Shown: positions 35,621 through 46,856 of the stretch, piece after piece
How the letters are laid out: each line of letters opens with the position of its first letter
Numbering within the stretch: position 1 is the first letter of the stretch
Assembly: GCA_019055375.1 (NCBI GenBank)
Contig: JAHQIW010000449.1
Coordinates: 1 to 64,000 of the forward strand
Source of the DNA: Parelaphostrongylus tenuis
Taxonomy: Eukaryota > Nematoda > Chromadorea > Rhabditida > Metastrongylidae
Length of the DNA: 64,000 nt
Direction of reading: 5' to 3'
Program-made: the position numbers and the translations under genes
The notes under the pieces: model-generated
Databases searched by the model: none
The model's input: the letters and a program-made list of their open reading frames with translations, nothing else
What the model was told of the DNA's origin: nothing

Positions 35621-35824
35621 TGAGCAATTGGAAAAAATTCTCTTCCATCAAAGTAGTATAGAACTTCCGAAATTTTTTTCAAAACGAGGAAAAAAAACTT
35701 CAATCAAACGGCGAAAATTGTATAAGTCACTTTGCGCGTTTCTATTTCTATATCTGTCCGTCAGGGGTTAAACGAAATAGTCCGCTAGGCACACTTAAAG
35801 CACAGACGCATGACGGAGCAGATT

Positions 35825-36260
35825 TTAACATAGAAGTCACCATCCTTACGCAGAAACATAAAAATTAGCATGAAAAATTTCAAAAGCTTTTTGGATTAAA
35901 ACGAGCAATCCAACTATAAACCGCAAGGAGGAATGCCTCGTTATCACTCAGGATATGAGCCAGTGTATAGGATTGTTATTTCGATGGGTAGTGCGCATCA
36001 CGAGCCTATGTGATCTCCTCCCGGTGATCTCCACTTGAATCATTCAGTGGAACACATATAAAAAATTATTGAGAGATGATTTTGTGCTTGATGCGATTGA
36101 AATCTAAGTCTGGTGATTTTATTTAAAGCAGTGGCGGAGGTGTTTGATTAGTCGGATTGCGGACAACTTAACCTTTCCAGGCTCTGAAGAAGTCGTACTT
36201 TCGAAACGTCAGCTGTCGAATAAAGAATAATATAACACCCCGTGCCTGGCTTAAGAAGAA
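35825..36260 (+). mobile_element. Penelope-like element, 3' end of ORF and tail
   Basis: Plus-strand frames give FNIEVTILTQKHK, an interrupted helix, and then, in a shifted frame, residues equivalent to N-x-x-INRKEECLVIT, the end of the GIY-YIG protein. About 120 bases later comes a hammerhead variant (36180-36214), and then a tail (AATAAAGAATAATATAAC and GTGCCTGGCTTAAG) that is the reverse complement of 32920-32960. The two Penelope-like fragments in this intron are therefore in opposite orientation. Confidence 0.7.
36180..36214 (+). ncRNA. Hammerhead ribozyme variant, stem II weakened
   Basis: GGCT, CTGAAGA, A, GTC-GTACTT-TC, GAA, ACGT, C, AGCT. Both core boxes and stem I are intact. Stem III is the palindrome ACGT. 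Stem II has lost one pair compared with the copy at 32956-32990. Confidence 0.6.
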
Positions 36261-37060
36261 AAGTAGGAATTGTTGAGAACAGTCTTGACTACTGCATTCC
36301 TTAAATCTAAAAATTTCTTCAAATTACCACTTGCCATGTTGAATATCATATTATTTCCAGATAAGGATTCTGGAAAACTTTATCAAAAAAGTAGAATCAA
36401 TTTAAAGGCTACAAGTATAGAATTGTCCTCACATTCCAGTACATTTTATAGTTATAGGCTGTAGGAAAAGTTCTGTCATAATTTCAAAAACAATCAAACG
36501 CTCACGTTGAATCATTTTTCTCGTTGATCCATTATCAGTTCGTATGGGACTCATTTGAACTTCAAGCATTAGTTGCCCGCCTTCAGGAGAATGTGCCAAA
36601 CCGTCATTGAATCGGTCAAACTCATTAACCAACATCGGACAACTCATCAGTGGATCTACTTCAATTCGACTAATTGCTTAGTGATAGACTTCTTGTGAAC
36701 ATCCCTTCTTTACTTTGTTAATCAGTCGGTATCCTTCTTCACAGAATGCCTTGAGTGAGCGCTGAATTGTTCGAACATCGCAAAATACGCCACCATACGC
36801 CTCGCAGATTTGTCGATAAGCCTCGAAGCGTTGACACCCAATTTGGAGTGGAAGTGGAGTAGCAGAAGATTTTTCTTAATCAGTTCTATGCTGAAAGCTG
36901 GGTAGACAATGATATATCGTTCGATGCGCAAGAAAACAAGTTTTCTGATGAGCTCACGTTCGCCCAAAATACATTTTAAAAAGCATATTCCCAGACAAAA
37001 AGCAAAATTTTTCTCACAACCTAATATTTCTGTAGAACTCTTCATTGATTCTATTTAAAG
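36261..37060. other. Unassigned intronic DNA with a 107-codon minus ORF
   Basis: The frame 37045-36722 (starting MKSSTEILGCEKNFAF) is the longest unexplained open frame of this region. It has no recognised domain and no splice context that fits copy C. A second minus ORF at 36647-36429 follows. Either could be part of an unidentified element inserted in intron 3. Confidence 0.3.
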
Positions 37061-37144
37061 AGTAGTAAACGCATTTCTGATTTGTAATGCTTACTATGAT
37101 TTTGCCTTTAATATTAAAAATAGCTGCCTAATCTAGAAAACCAC

Positions 37145-37637
37145 GCGCTTCCCCTGGGCTGACAATCAGCGGGCAATTCAATGGTTTGTAGCTGATATGA
37201 ACACTAAGTTGGCCGAAAATGGTTGTGATTACAGCATCAGGTAGGAGTGCGCTGCGAGCTTGGCGTTCAAGGACATCAAGGATCTGAAGAACAAAGTCTT
37301 TTATTAGTTAATAGAGTCAGCAGAGTTAGTGGAATTCATTTAGAAGCGTCTTCAAGAAAGTAGGAGGAGCTACGCGACTCCTAGAAGCATTGAGAGCATG
37401 AAAGCATTGTCAAATTAGCCTCGTCGCCTACTCCATTCCAGAACTTGCAAGAAAAAAAGAAGTTGAGATCTTCGATCTGCTTACTAACTGTCTGCATTAC
37501 AAGACGTTGTACAAATGCCTGAGCACTCATTTCGCTTGGTGCAATGCCGGGAATTCGAGCCTGTACATCGGCTGCGCTGGAATATGCCATAGCAACAGGC
37601 AAAGTGAAGCCGGTGACCGTGAAAGTCCTATTACTCC
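37145..37637 (-). CDS. Copy C exons 2 and 3 with 205-base intron
   Basis: Exon 2 (37637-37489, 149 bases) follows CGTTGCAG and ends ATG CAG ACA before GTTAGT. Exon 3 (37283-37145, 139 bases) follows TTCTTCAG and ends in phase 1 before GTGGTT. Together they encode the most conserved N-terminal block of the mature protein. No shift or stop is present, unlike the same exons of B and D, so this is the best guide to the family sequence in the window. Confidence 0.85.
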
Positions 37638-37754
37638 CTGCAACGAAGATTTGTAGTTTTTTTAGAGAATAATTCAAAATTCCAAATCTCATTGAATTTA
37701 TTATTTTCATTGTTTTTTGGCAGCATTAAAATGTTACAAATATACGTATTAGAA

Positions 37755-38035
37755 TACTGAGTGGTACGCGAAGTTCAACATCAGACAGAAATTGAACCTC
37801 GTTTCACTCTTACCGAGAGCGTGTGTTACCACTACACCCACAGAACCATTCTCTGCTGCCACTCTTTCTTCTACCTAGTCTACTGCAGCTGTCAGCAGCC
37901 AACTTCTAAAGTTTCTGCTAGAGTAAGCACAGGGCATCGATCGTACTGCAATCGTAGTATCACTCGCCTCCGGTAAGAGTAAGATGTGGGTTCAACTCCG
38001 TCTGAGCTCGCATTTTCGCTTGCCACTCAATATTC
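37755..38035. repeat. Fold-back SINE-like element in intron 1 of copy C
   Basis: The left arm (minus) has GGTGTAGTGGTAACACACGC and AGGTTCAATTTC. The right arm (plus) has CGTAGTATCACTCGCC and TGGGTTCAACTCC, then TCTGAGCTCGCATTTTCGC. Outer ends mirror each other (GAGTGG ... CCACTC). It is at the same place as 60005-60285 in copy D, so it predates the C/D duplication. Confidence 0.65.
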
Positions 38036-38212
38036 TAATATGTTTATTTGTAGCAACATGAAATTGACATAAAGCGCTAGGAATAAGTAATTTACATTTT
38101 CAACGGCTGCGGCTACAATGAGTTTGACGTCTAAGTGCTTAATGGACCAAACCCGATGAACGTTAGTTGCGGACAGCTAAGATAGGATATGCCGAACAAA
38201 CAGTGGCAGCAA

Positions 38213-38285
38213 AGAGGTAGCATCAGTGGTTCAGTGGTAATTCGCGTCCTAAACGAGGGCGAAAAACGAGCTCCACACCCTCCTG
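38213..38285 (+). repeat. tRNA-Gly-like pseudogene or SINE head
   Basis: GCATCAGTGGTTCAGTGGTA matches the 5' half and A-box of tRNA-Gly; CGAGGGCG could be an anticodon arm, but the T arm (GAGCTCCACACCC) lacks GGTTCGA. It is not a functional tRNA gene as it stands. Confidence 0.45.
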
Positions 38286-38999
38286 AAGTCAATCTTTTCT
38301 TGCACTAATATTTATTCTGTTATTTCATTATCACCTTCGTTTTCAACACTGTTTTCTTTTCTATTGTTATCCATTTGAAGAAATTGGTTAACCAACGAGT
38401 ACTATAACCACCATGTATAAAGTACATGCATCCATTTATTATGTAAAGAAGATGTTATACTCCGAGACTGACGATAAAAGCGCTGAATGAGGTTCTTTCT
38501 GAGCTGGTTGTAGTATTTAGATTTTTCTCCCGTAGATGCCCCTCAGAGACTGGAAGATACAATAATCCGATGGTGCAATATTAGAACCATACGGAGCACG
38601 TGGTAACGCGCACCAAAGCAAATTTTCCGTTATGTGACGGTCGACTTTTCCACATGAGGTGGTCGGTCAGTAAATAAGGTGTCTAGCGAAACATCGCTCT
38701 GCGAAAACTAGTTCCGTTTAGATCGCGCACAATAGTGCTACGACTGTATAAAATTTCTTTTCAAACTAGTGGAACATTTCAGGGTGCCACAGACTCCTAG
38801 CGATGATAGAATTTGAAATACATGGTGCGACGAAAGTTTCGTCAATTTAGTATTTTGTTAATTAAACATTGATATAACATTTCTTTCTTAATTCGGATAA
38901 CTTGATTAAAATATTTACTCAATTTTGGTCCGGAATGTTTCATTTATTTGTCAAATTTTGGTTGAGCTGAAGCTGTGGATTGTAAAAATGAACGTATCG

Positions 39000-39905
39000 C
39001 ACTAGTTGAGTTGCACAAGAGAAAATCATGATGGCCGATATTGCTAAAATCGAGTGGTTTAAAATCACCAAGTCTCTACAGACGTTGAGTGACAAGAGTG
39101 ATTGAGGACCGTTCTTCAACAAGTTTTTATACCACTTCGTCTGCCCCGGAAAACATTCAGATGACCCGTTACGAAGTTCAAAAAAATCTGGACCATTCGA
39201 TGCACTAAATGGCTCGGAAAGATTTGGATCAGCGAGCGAAGTGTTCAAACATTGCCATAAATTAGCTGAAGCTGCGCAGTAATATGACAGCGCCGAGTGA
39301 CTCGTTTGATGCTCGTTTGTCATAGGTTCTTCTTACGGATAAGGAGATATTCACGATCTAGCCACTCCATAGTAATCAGAATTACGTTAACTGCTCGGGA
39401 TTGGTCAACAGGGCTACAGTAGCAAAAACTATTGACCGCAGCCATTTTTCAGCCTTTGTGACAGTTTGAGCCAACATTTGTGCCACAAGAAAGACGCCGT
39501 TGGTCCTCATCAGCAGAAAACGTCATAATTAGCGCTTCCAGCTATCAATAGCATGTTACGGGACGTACGGGATCCTTGAGCCACGCAGCGCTTTGGCGCC
39601 GACGATTTACTCTTCAGCGGTATTGGACTCTTGGGCATTGTGCCTGCTCAGCGATTATTATCTGTCATGAGCAGTTTCCAAACATTTAGGGCAAAGACAT
39701 TTGGCCGTCAAGCACTCCGAATCTCAGCCTAATGGATTACTTCGTGTAGTGCATACTGGAGAGAAATGTCTCGGAAACTCGCTATGCTATTGCAGATGCG
39801 CTTAAAACGGCTTCAACACACGCTTTGAACGAAACTGCGGTAGAAACGTGTATGAACATCGTTAGAAATTTTCACAAGCGACTTTGTAAATGTATGGAGG
39901 CCTAA
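39000..39905 (+). mobile_element. Mariner-type transposase relic
   Basis: Plus-strand frames give an N-terminal helix-turn-helix remnant (APENIQMTRYEVQKNLDHSM near 39160-39215) and a clear C-terminus at about 39715-39905: TPNLSLMDYFV, stop, CILERNVSETRYAIADALKT, ending KRLCKCMEA and TAA at 39903-39905. NLSLMDY occupies the place of the SPDLNPMDY motif with the third catalytic Asp. Several stops and frameshifts are present. The 127-codon minus ORF at 38940-39323 is its antisense. Inserted in intron 1 of gene copy C and absent from copy D. Terminal inverted repeats were not delimited. Confidence 0.72.
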
Positions 39906-41268
39906 GAAGGCAATTTCGAGAATTTGTCATAAGCTTTTTGTTTATTGATATAGTAATTTAAAATAATAAACGTAATTATTCCTTAAAATGAATGAATCTA
40001 TTTGCTTATGCATTATTTTTCTTAGTGTTGAAATATCCGAAGAGTTGGCTGAAGCTTTCTCGTTCTCTGTATATAGAAAAGAATAAAACAATAGTGCAAA
40101 GATAATAATGTTGCAGCCAAATAACATGTATATTTACAAATGTTTGATGTTATAATAGATTTTTTAGTTACATTTTCTTTTCTTATTTGAATACAAAATC
40201 CCTCGTCAAAAGGTTAAGATTATGACAGCTCTAAAGTATAAATAAAGTGTCAGATATATTAATTTTGGCTATGATTCATTGATTTCATTTAAGACTGATG
40301 TAATTATATACAAAAATAATCATCGGTAATTTCAGTTTTACGGGAACAAATGAATATTTGATCTCAGTCGCCGTGCAAGAACATTTCACAAGAGTGATAG
40401 TAATTATTCGAAAGCTCAGGTCTCTGTTAGCGCCGTACATGACCGGTTTTTCAAAATATCTCTTTATAACGTTGTAATATCCAAATAATATTATGATTTA
40501 CACCGGCTGCACCTTCATTTTTATCACGCGTAGTAATCGTTGGAAGCACAGCAATAGAGAAAATCTCGTAGTAGTATCTGTATCTAAAATCTAAAAATCT
40601 AAGATCTAGAATCTGATTTAATCGCTCGATATGAAGTTTCTTCCAAGACGTAGAATAGGTTCCCAGCTGAATAACAAGTTGTACCCAAATTCCCAACTCG
40701 TCAGCTTATTGATCGAGCACCACGCCCCCAGCCCGCGGGTTGACCTGTAGTAAGCTCGCCGAATATGTGAAACTCAATCTTATTCTCTCTGCTACATTAT
40801 AGTTGAACGGTCTTTCCCAGAAAAATGCACAGCTTTAGAATCATTGAATCTTACAATATCAATTTATTACTATTAGTTTGAAAGACAGCTCTGTTCAGCG
40901 AGGTGTAAGGCACAAATTCCCTTCCCTCCTACAAAGTTATCAAGAAAGCTTTTTCAAAAAGTTAACACATTTTTGAGTTTATAGCGACATGTGCTAACGA
41001 AAGAGTATAAGCACTGTAAGAAAGGAGGTACAGCGAAATATAGGCGAGGAACAAGAAAAAACGCGTGATTGTGTCAGTCATAATTTTATTTTGGAATTTT
41101 ACAGCGTTATAAAAGGTGTACTAAAATCCAACCACGTCCGGCTATAGACAGAGATTCAAGCTCTCGCATGATTTCTGACACTCTAGTGAAAAATTCTTGT
41201 GCAGAGAATGAGGTCAACTATTTATTTACTCTCTTTTAACCGAAAAGACCCAATTTCCTGCTGATTAC
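39906..41268. other. AT-rich remainder of copy C intron 1
   Basis: No ORF with motifs; GTTATAATAG- and TATTAA-rich sequence. Bases 40460-40500 resemble one unit of the 150-base repeat (CTCTTTATAACGTTGTAATA). Confidence 0.4.
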
Positions 41269-41376
41269 CTTGACCTGCAGGTATCACTCCACATCCTAAA
41301 ACTGTCGAGATTGTAGCCAGCAGCGCATTATGATGGAATCTGCCAGAAGTCTTACCATCTATATAAAAATTTCCAT

Positions 41377-43660
41377 TTAGGTTCAGAGATATATCGTAGT
41401 TTCAAATGAAAGCAAGTTTTCCACTTTGTACAGAGACCATTCACAAGGCCACAGCGGATGTGGCCCTCTGCAGTTATGCGTGAGTGACATTGTCTTGTCG
41501 ACTTTTCACTTTTTCGAGAGATACACTGGTTTCTAAGCATGACAAACTCTGATGATCCGAAACACAGAAACAAACGAGTACCGTTTTACGAGGTCATACA
41601 CATGTAAAGTTTTTAGCGAGAATGAGGTAAGTGAAAAGGATCGCTGAAAAAGTTTCATTAATGTGCCAATTTCAAGCGGCGCGAATTGGAACCGGCTACG
41701 CCTTCTCATTTCTAATGCTGCGATGGTAAAATGAACGCAACTGACAAAATGTTAATCACAATGCACTTTCAAGAGATAATTTGCAGAAGAAATATCGAAT
41801 GACAAGAACGATCCACAACATTTGTCGCAAAAAGTTCTTGGCAACAATTCTCTAAGGAGCAAAAATCATATATGATAGGCTCTAATGTTCTCGTTAGTCT
41901 CTCATATTTGATACGGCAGTGAAAACGTCTTTGTTGATGAAGGACTCTGCTGATATTCATTCTAAGAACTTTTACAAAACTTCGCTAAAGGTTTCAGAGC
42001 CAGACGGAAAATGAGATGCTGCCAAGGATCGATCGATATGAAAATGCAAAGGGGAAGCCATGTTAATTTGGTGGCACAAAAAACAATTGCTTTAGGGCAT
42101 ACATTATTGTGAGACACAGGAATCGTATATCATAGCATTGACAGTGTATCAATAGAAGAGAGTAAATTGGCGAAGTTAAGAGTACGATTGATATGACTCT
42201 GAAGTGAGGCCTCCTTTCTCCCTTTCTAGATCTTCCAACTCTTTTCAGGTTTAGTTATCAGAACATCATAAATTTCTCGCAATTTGTGGGCTATACTGAG
42301 ATAGAACAAAGTTTAATATTGAACGTTACGTACAATTGGGCCTCTTTCCAATCGTATAAACGTCAGAAACTCTTCAGTGGGTAATCTCATTTCTCCAAAT
42401 GTTTTAATAGAAATCATCTAAAAATGTTAGTTGCTATCTCCTTATAAAAAGTATTCAATTCAGTTCGTTCTATAATTCAGATGTTGAAGCAATCCGAAAA
42501 TGAGTTTGCAGACATTCATCGATGTCTTATTAGCCAAATAGCAAGTGTCCCTCCGGTTATAAGGGTGAGCCATTATGGTGCCACTATTTGAGATGGTTTA
42601 CCTGCCGGAAAATAAAAGGTTACCATCGGCTAGCTCGTCTTGCTGTTTTAGCCGCTTAAGATCGAGCTGGTACTCAGTACGACCGTCTCTTTGTACACTA
42701 ACTGTCTAGCGATTAGATGGAGAAAAAACTCATTCCTTAGCCCAAAGAATTACTCTCCAGACAACTACGACTTGGGAGAGTTGCTATGGGAAATCTTTCA
42801 CCAAGCATAGAACTTGTAATGGAAAAGCTTTAGGTTCCAAGTGTGTAACATTACATTTGTGATCGAAGGAAGGAGATCGTCTTCTCTATCTTAGTATGTT
42901 TGCCAGCTTTGTCCGACTAACGAAGTAAAAATTCTGCTTTGTCTCTTGCGCAAATAACAAGTCAAAAGCACCATCAGCTGTGTGGGATCATCTCCTCTGT
43001 TACGAGCTTTCTATGAACGCCAAAATGAACTAAATATCCACTTCCGGGTTATAGCAGTTCCGTAGCGTAGAAGTTCCGCTTCATAACTGTCCAGTGTTGT
43101 TTTGACTGATTTGTAGATCAAGCAATAGTTTCACTACGGCATTCTCCTTGCACTTCCAATACAATGCTCCTGAATTAGAGAATTTCAACCACTGATCACC
43201 TGAGCATAATCATTTCACAAAGACATTTTATGTAGATTGCTGTTGGCGTCATAAATTTGGCCTGCCTATGTGGTCCAATATGAAAAGACAATGCTGGGAC
43301 ACTATTTCCACTCGATTCTTCCCAACGAAACAACTGCGGAGACGAACATGGCAAGAAAAAACAGTAATTATGGACGCTCCACTCAAATCTTCGTGGCTTC
43401 GATGGAGGTGAAGCCGTTAATTTGAAGCCTAATAAAGATCTATAACAATCTTTCGAAGTGCATCAATACAGCAGAATATTGTTAGACCTCAACTAAGCTC
43501 AATAAGGGTCTGAATTTGGACGCTGTTTGTTGTTAAAAAGAATACAGCGCAAACCTTGGCTAGCCTTTGTTTCCACCACGTAAACGCACAGAATAGTGTT
43601 CGTTTACATCAATCAGCGCTCATTAGCTTTTAAAGCTTCTTAACATCATCATCACCATAT
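41377..43660. repeat. Upstream flank of copy C, segmental duplicate of 60575-63800
   Basis: Collinear, diverged similarity to the DNA upstream of copy D. Anchors include TGAAAAAGTTTCATTAATG / TGAAAAAGTTATGATGAATG, AATGCACTTTC, GAGGCCTCC, ATCTCATTTCTCCAA, TCCAATATGAAAAG and CTCAAATCTTCGTGG. The copy D side contains an extra mariner. No gene is recognised in either; shared promoters are likely but not visible. Confidence 0.75.
43394..43429 (+). ncRNA. Decayed hammerhead, counterpart of 63672-63707
   Basis: GGCTT, CGATGGA, GGTGAAGCC, GTTAATTTG, AAGCC. The position after CTCAAATCTTCGT is the same as in the copy D flank, but both core boxes are mutated. Confidence 0.4.
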
Positions 43661-45012
43661 AGCAGAAGACCTCCGACGTCACTCACAGAATAGTTGATTG
43701 AAAATAATGGTAGCGTTGTGTTATTTTCACACAAGTTGCCATGGGTTAGGATATGAAACATGTTCCGGAAAGTGTTTGCGTTTGTATCAGCGATGTTATA
43801 CTATTGGTCAACTAATACGATGAGTTCTTCTAAATCCAAAATATTAGTAAAATTTTCCCACTTGGAAGGTGAGAAACTGTATCTCCTTTATTGAGTAAGT
43901 CTGCACCTTCGCGTAGTTATAATATGTTTCATTCGGCTAACGTTTTGATGCTTCTCCACAGGCGACGATTTGAGTCGATCGCCCAATCCTTCGTCCTCTC
44001 TGATGATCCTCACCTTCGTTTTTATCGAGTCAGACCTTCTTTGGTGAAGCACCGCTCGTAAAATATTATGACTTTTCTGTTCATGAAAGGCAAAAAGGCA
44101 CAATCGCTGTTGCTGAATCATCGGCTCTTTGTGAGAAATTTACGAGTGCTACATGTAGCTGCATAACCAGCTCCGTTCCATAAATGAAATGCTAAGCGAC
44201 GAGCAGTTTTGTTTGATATTCTACTTGCCTTTTCGATAATTTATCATGGTTAGTCAGCATATTTCAGACAATAAGGAATGAGCCGAACTGTTGTCTTCTT
44301 ATGATACATACAGATTGATGATTCAACTGAAAAACTTGAAGTGAAAATACGACATTGCTTCGCAAAGGCATAAAAGACACGGCAACTTTTATACTATAGT
44401 GTTCTAGTTTAGTGCTCTCAATTTATTTATTTTGAAAGCCGTCTTTTGATTATCTCTGGCATACCCTATGAATGTTTTCTTATACTGTCGAAAAGCACAA
44501 AGTTATTATGGGCAGCAACTGGAAGTACAGTGTGTTAGGTGGGATTTCTGTATCACCGGAGTTTCCAAACTGCTATTTTTCAAGCACTTTCTGGATGAAA
44601 TGCATATTTCGCTTGATATGAAAGGTAGCCTTGCTGGTACAATTTTATTTGGGTTTGGCTTTGATTATCGGTCCTAGCTCTCACTTAATTGGTTGTAATC
44701 ATGATACTCTGTAGAGCTCTGTGGCAATTATTGAAATTGCACCTAGTATATTTGGTCGTCAATTTGTTTTAAAGCGCCCACATAACCGTGAATGTAAAGT
44801 ACAGGAAAGTCTGATTTGTCTCAACGGTAGAGATGAAAACTGCATCAGCTGAATTTTATTTATCTATTCATTTCCACGAACCGTCATCACAATTTTTACT
44901 GTGCGGATCCCAGTAACTCTAACGTTCGATTTGATTTTCTTCTTCTTTTTGAAATGGCGTAAAATACAGGTTGAGCATATCTCCTTGCAATCTCGATTAT
45001 AGCTTAGCTGCG
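43661..45012. other. No gene recognised
   Basis: Short ORFs only (43888-44121 minus, 44468-44677 plus), without motifs. Confidence 0.4.
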
Positions 45013-45115
45013 GCGTTTTATAAGGCGTTTTTGTTCAAGGCAGGGGAGTGTTGGGATGAGGAGCTCGCCTCCAAAATCGCCGCGATGAGCGTCACAACCA
45101 CTCGGCCACGGCGTT
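45013..45115 (-). repeat. tRNA-Ser/Leu-like SINE copy
   Basis: Minus strand: GAACGCCGTGGCCGAGTGGT, then TTGTGACGCTCATCGCGG, CTCCTCATCCCAACACTCCC and AACGCCTTATAAAACGCC. The A-box GTGGCCGAGTGG is the best preserved among the three copies of this family. Confidence 0.55.
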
Positions 45116-46553
45116 CCTGAGTTCAGTTGCAATATAAATTGGCTCTTATAAGACATGCGGAGATGAACACATTGGTGAAGTCGGTAGACCATTTTATGTC
45201 TGCGTAAAGGGGCACCTAGAGGGAAAGTCGAAAACTCAAACAAATACTCCTACGGTATACATAGGATACAAAGACACAACGCTGACTATGTTGTGCTGGT
45301 AACCACGATTGTGGTGTAAGAATCAAGGAGAACACGCAAATCCCTGAAGGTCTTCTGAAAAAGATTCCAAACTTGAAGAATTAATAGATATCAGGAGTGT
45401 TCGACTACCACGCTGCTATGGCGCCGTATCTCAAATTGATTTCTGATCTGAATTTAATTAAATACTCATAAGATGTGAGCAACTCATGGTTAATCTTAGT
45501 ACATTCTAAGGAATTAGATGGGGGATTTCATGATAGATAGATTTGAGTGGGTTTAAAGTAAAACTGTAATTGCCGAATATTCGTTGTCTAAGCAAAATTC
45601 CATGACACAATACATCAAGAATCTGAAGAGAGTGAATTTGCTGAACGTCAACCATCTTTTCTGTATAGTAAAATACTACTATTGCGCAAATGGTAAAAAG
45701 GGAGAGTTTAACATTATTATTGTTCAAACTGATATTTGGAAATTACATTCTCTAATATCAGTCTGTTAATATAGATAGAGAATCACTGTGGAATTTCCGA
45801 AAACCATCAGCTTAGAAACAAAGTGGTAGAAAAACCTGCTCCTGGAAAAGTTTTTTTCTGATATCATTCTTGATTATCACTACTTCAAAGAAAATTTTTC
45901 TGCTGGATTTTGGAGGAATAGCAGAATAAACATGACTGTAAGATGGACAAGAACAGAATTCATCTTATAGGGCAGCTTTCATTGCATTCCTCACAAAATA
46001 ACTTAGTACGATGAGTGCCAGGTAAATTTCCAATAGTGTTTCTCGGTAGATACTGGCCTTTAAAGAGTTTTCTGTAGTAAAATCAGTGCGGTGTTTTACA
46101 AAATAAAGTGTGGTTGCTGATTCATTACATCTTGAGTTATTCTAGAAACTCGTCACTTCGTTGTCGGCGAATTGATGCCGAGGAGAACTAAGAGTTGTTG
46201 TGTGTTATAGATAAGAATTGTGTTACTTCTACCACTAGAGCATCATGCGTAGCATGTTCTTGAGGCTAGTCACAGTTACTCACCCTCCCTTTTACTCTAT
46301 TAGGTTGGAAAGGAAATTTCCATAGCTTGGATGGGAATGCTTTTTTGCGAGAATTTTGAGCGATTTTCATATCATTTGGGAGGTCTACTTCTTGCGCATC
46401 TATTAATGTATGATTTGTCTATATCCGCAGCGTTTTCGACAAGTTGGCCGAGAGGTACGCAGAACTTGTTCGTCGAAAGCGCGTTTTGTATCAGCAAAGC
46501 AACGCAAAACACTAACAGCCAAAAAGGCCAAGACATAATTTGAGGAAATAGGC
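45116..46553. other. No gene recognised
   Basis: AT-rich. A TATTAGGTTG start at about 46301 recalls mariner terminal repeats, but no partner end or transposase was found. Confidence 0.35.
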
Positions 46554-46613
46554 AGATCCTTTCATTATTATTTGAGCCAACATGTCATGTGGTCTGGTAA
46601 GGGCTCTTGTACA

Positions 46614-46656
46614 GCCCGAGACACGTGTTTCGTCCTTACAGACTCATCAGCCGGGC
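46614..46656 (-). ncRNA. Hammerhead ribozyme, complete
   Basis: 43 bases on the minus strand: GCCCGG, CTGATGA, GTCT-GTAA-GGAC, GAA, ACACGTGT, C, TCGGGC. Stem I has 6 pairs (one G-U), stem II has 4 pairs closed by a GTAA tetraloop, and stem III is the palindrome ACACGTGT (two pairs plus a 4-base loop alone, or 8 pairs in a dimer). Core boxes are perfect, with cleavage after GTC, between 46620 and 46619. Confidence 0.85.
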
Positions 46657-46813
46657 AGAACCCGTCGTCTGTCGATCTTTTATAGTCAGTTCTCTCGGGA
46701 GCGTTACACTTCTTATAGAGAGTTATCGTCGACGTACGTTTTACACTCTATGCCAAGCGAAATTTTCACCTAACACAGAGTGTTTTCGCACTCAATTGCT
46801 AGCTGGCTGGTAT

Positions 46814-46856
46814 GCCCGGCTGATGAGTCTGTAAGGACGAAACACGTGTCTCGAGC
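46814..46856 (+). ncRNA. Hammerhead ribozyme, one stem I mismatch
   Basis: Same as the left-arm copy except TCGAGC in place of TCGGGC, which leaves one C-A mismatch in stem I. Core boxes, stem II (GTCT-GTAA-GGAC) and stem III palindrome are intact. It reads outward from the palindrome centre. Confidence 0.82.

Larger units (their letters stand above)
32449..41376 (-). pseudogene. Secreted-protein family, copy C (five exons; exons 2-5 intact, exon 1 broken)
   Basis: Exons on the minus strand: 1, 41269-41376; 2, 37489-37637; 3, 37145-37283; 4, 32638-32786; 5, 32449-32583 (stop 32451-32449). All junctions are GT-AG, and the phases (1, 0, 1, 0) agree across copies. Exons 2-5 form one open frame of 190 codons. 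Exon 2 has FTVTGFTLPVAMAYSSAADV and FVQRLVMQT; exon 3 has RSALLPDAVI; exon 4 has CIITSNTVAGIC; exon 5 has TTNIIMANWSRTMW, RAVRMLA and GPFGSHFFSA. Exon 1 keeps GCGVIPAGQ, but its leader has a TAG at codon 6 and one missing base, so no signal peptide can be joined. Intron 1 (3.6 kb) holds a fold-back SINE and a mariner relic; intron 3 (4.4 kb) holds two Penelope-like fragments and satellite DNA. In copy D these introns are 577 and 285 bases. The family resembles uncharacterised secreted nematode proteins; function unknown. An alternative first exon cannot be excluded. Confidence 0.82.

Noticed and set aside
37920..38035. tRNA gene at the GGTTCAACTCC B-box
   Set aside because: No complete cloverleaf; the sequence belongs to a fold-back SINE-like family with copies in both orientations.
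38213..38285. Functional tRNA-Gly
   Set aside because: The 5' half fits, but the T arm and acceptor stem do not pair.
38940..39323. 127-codon minus-strand ORF
   Set aside because: It is antisense to the N-terminal part of the mariner relic read on the plus strand and has no motif of its own.
39495..39525. CTCATCAG hammerhead-like box
   Set aside because: It is part of the mariner relic and has no matching GAAA box or helices.
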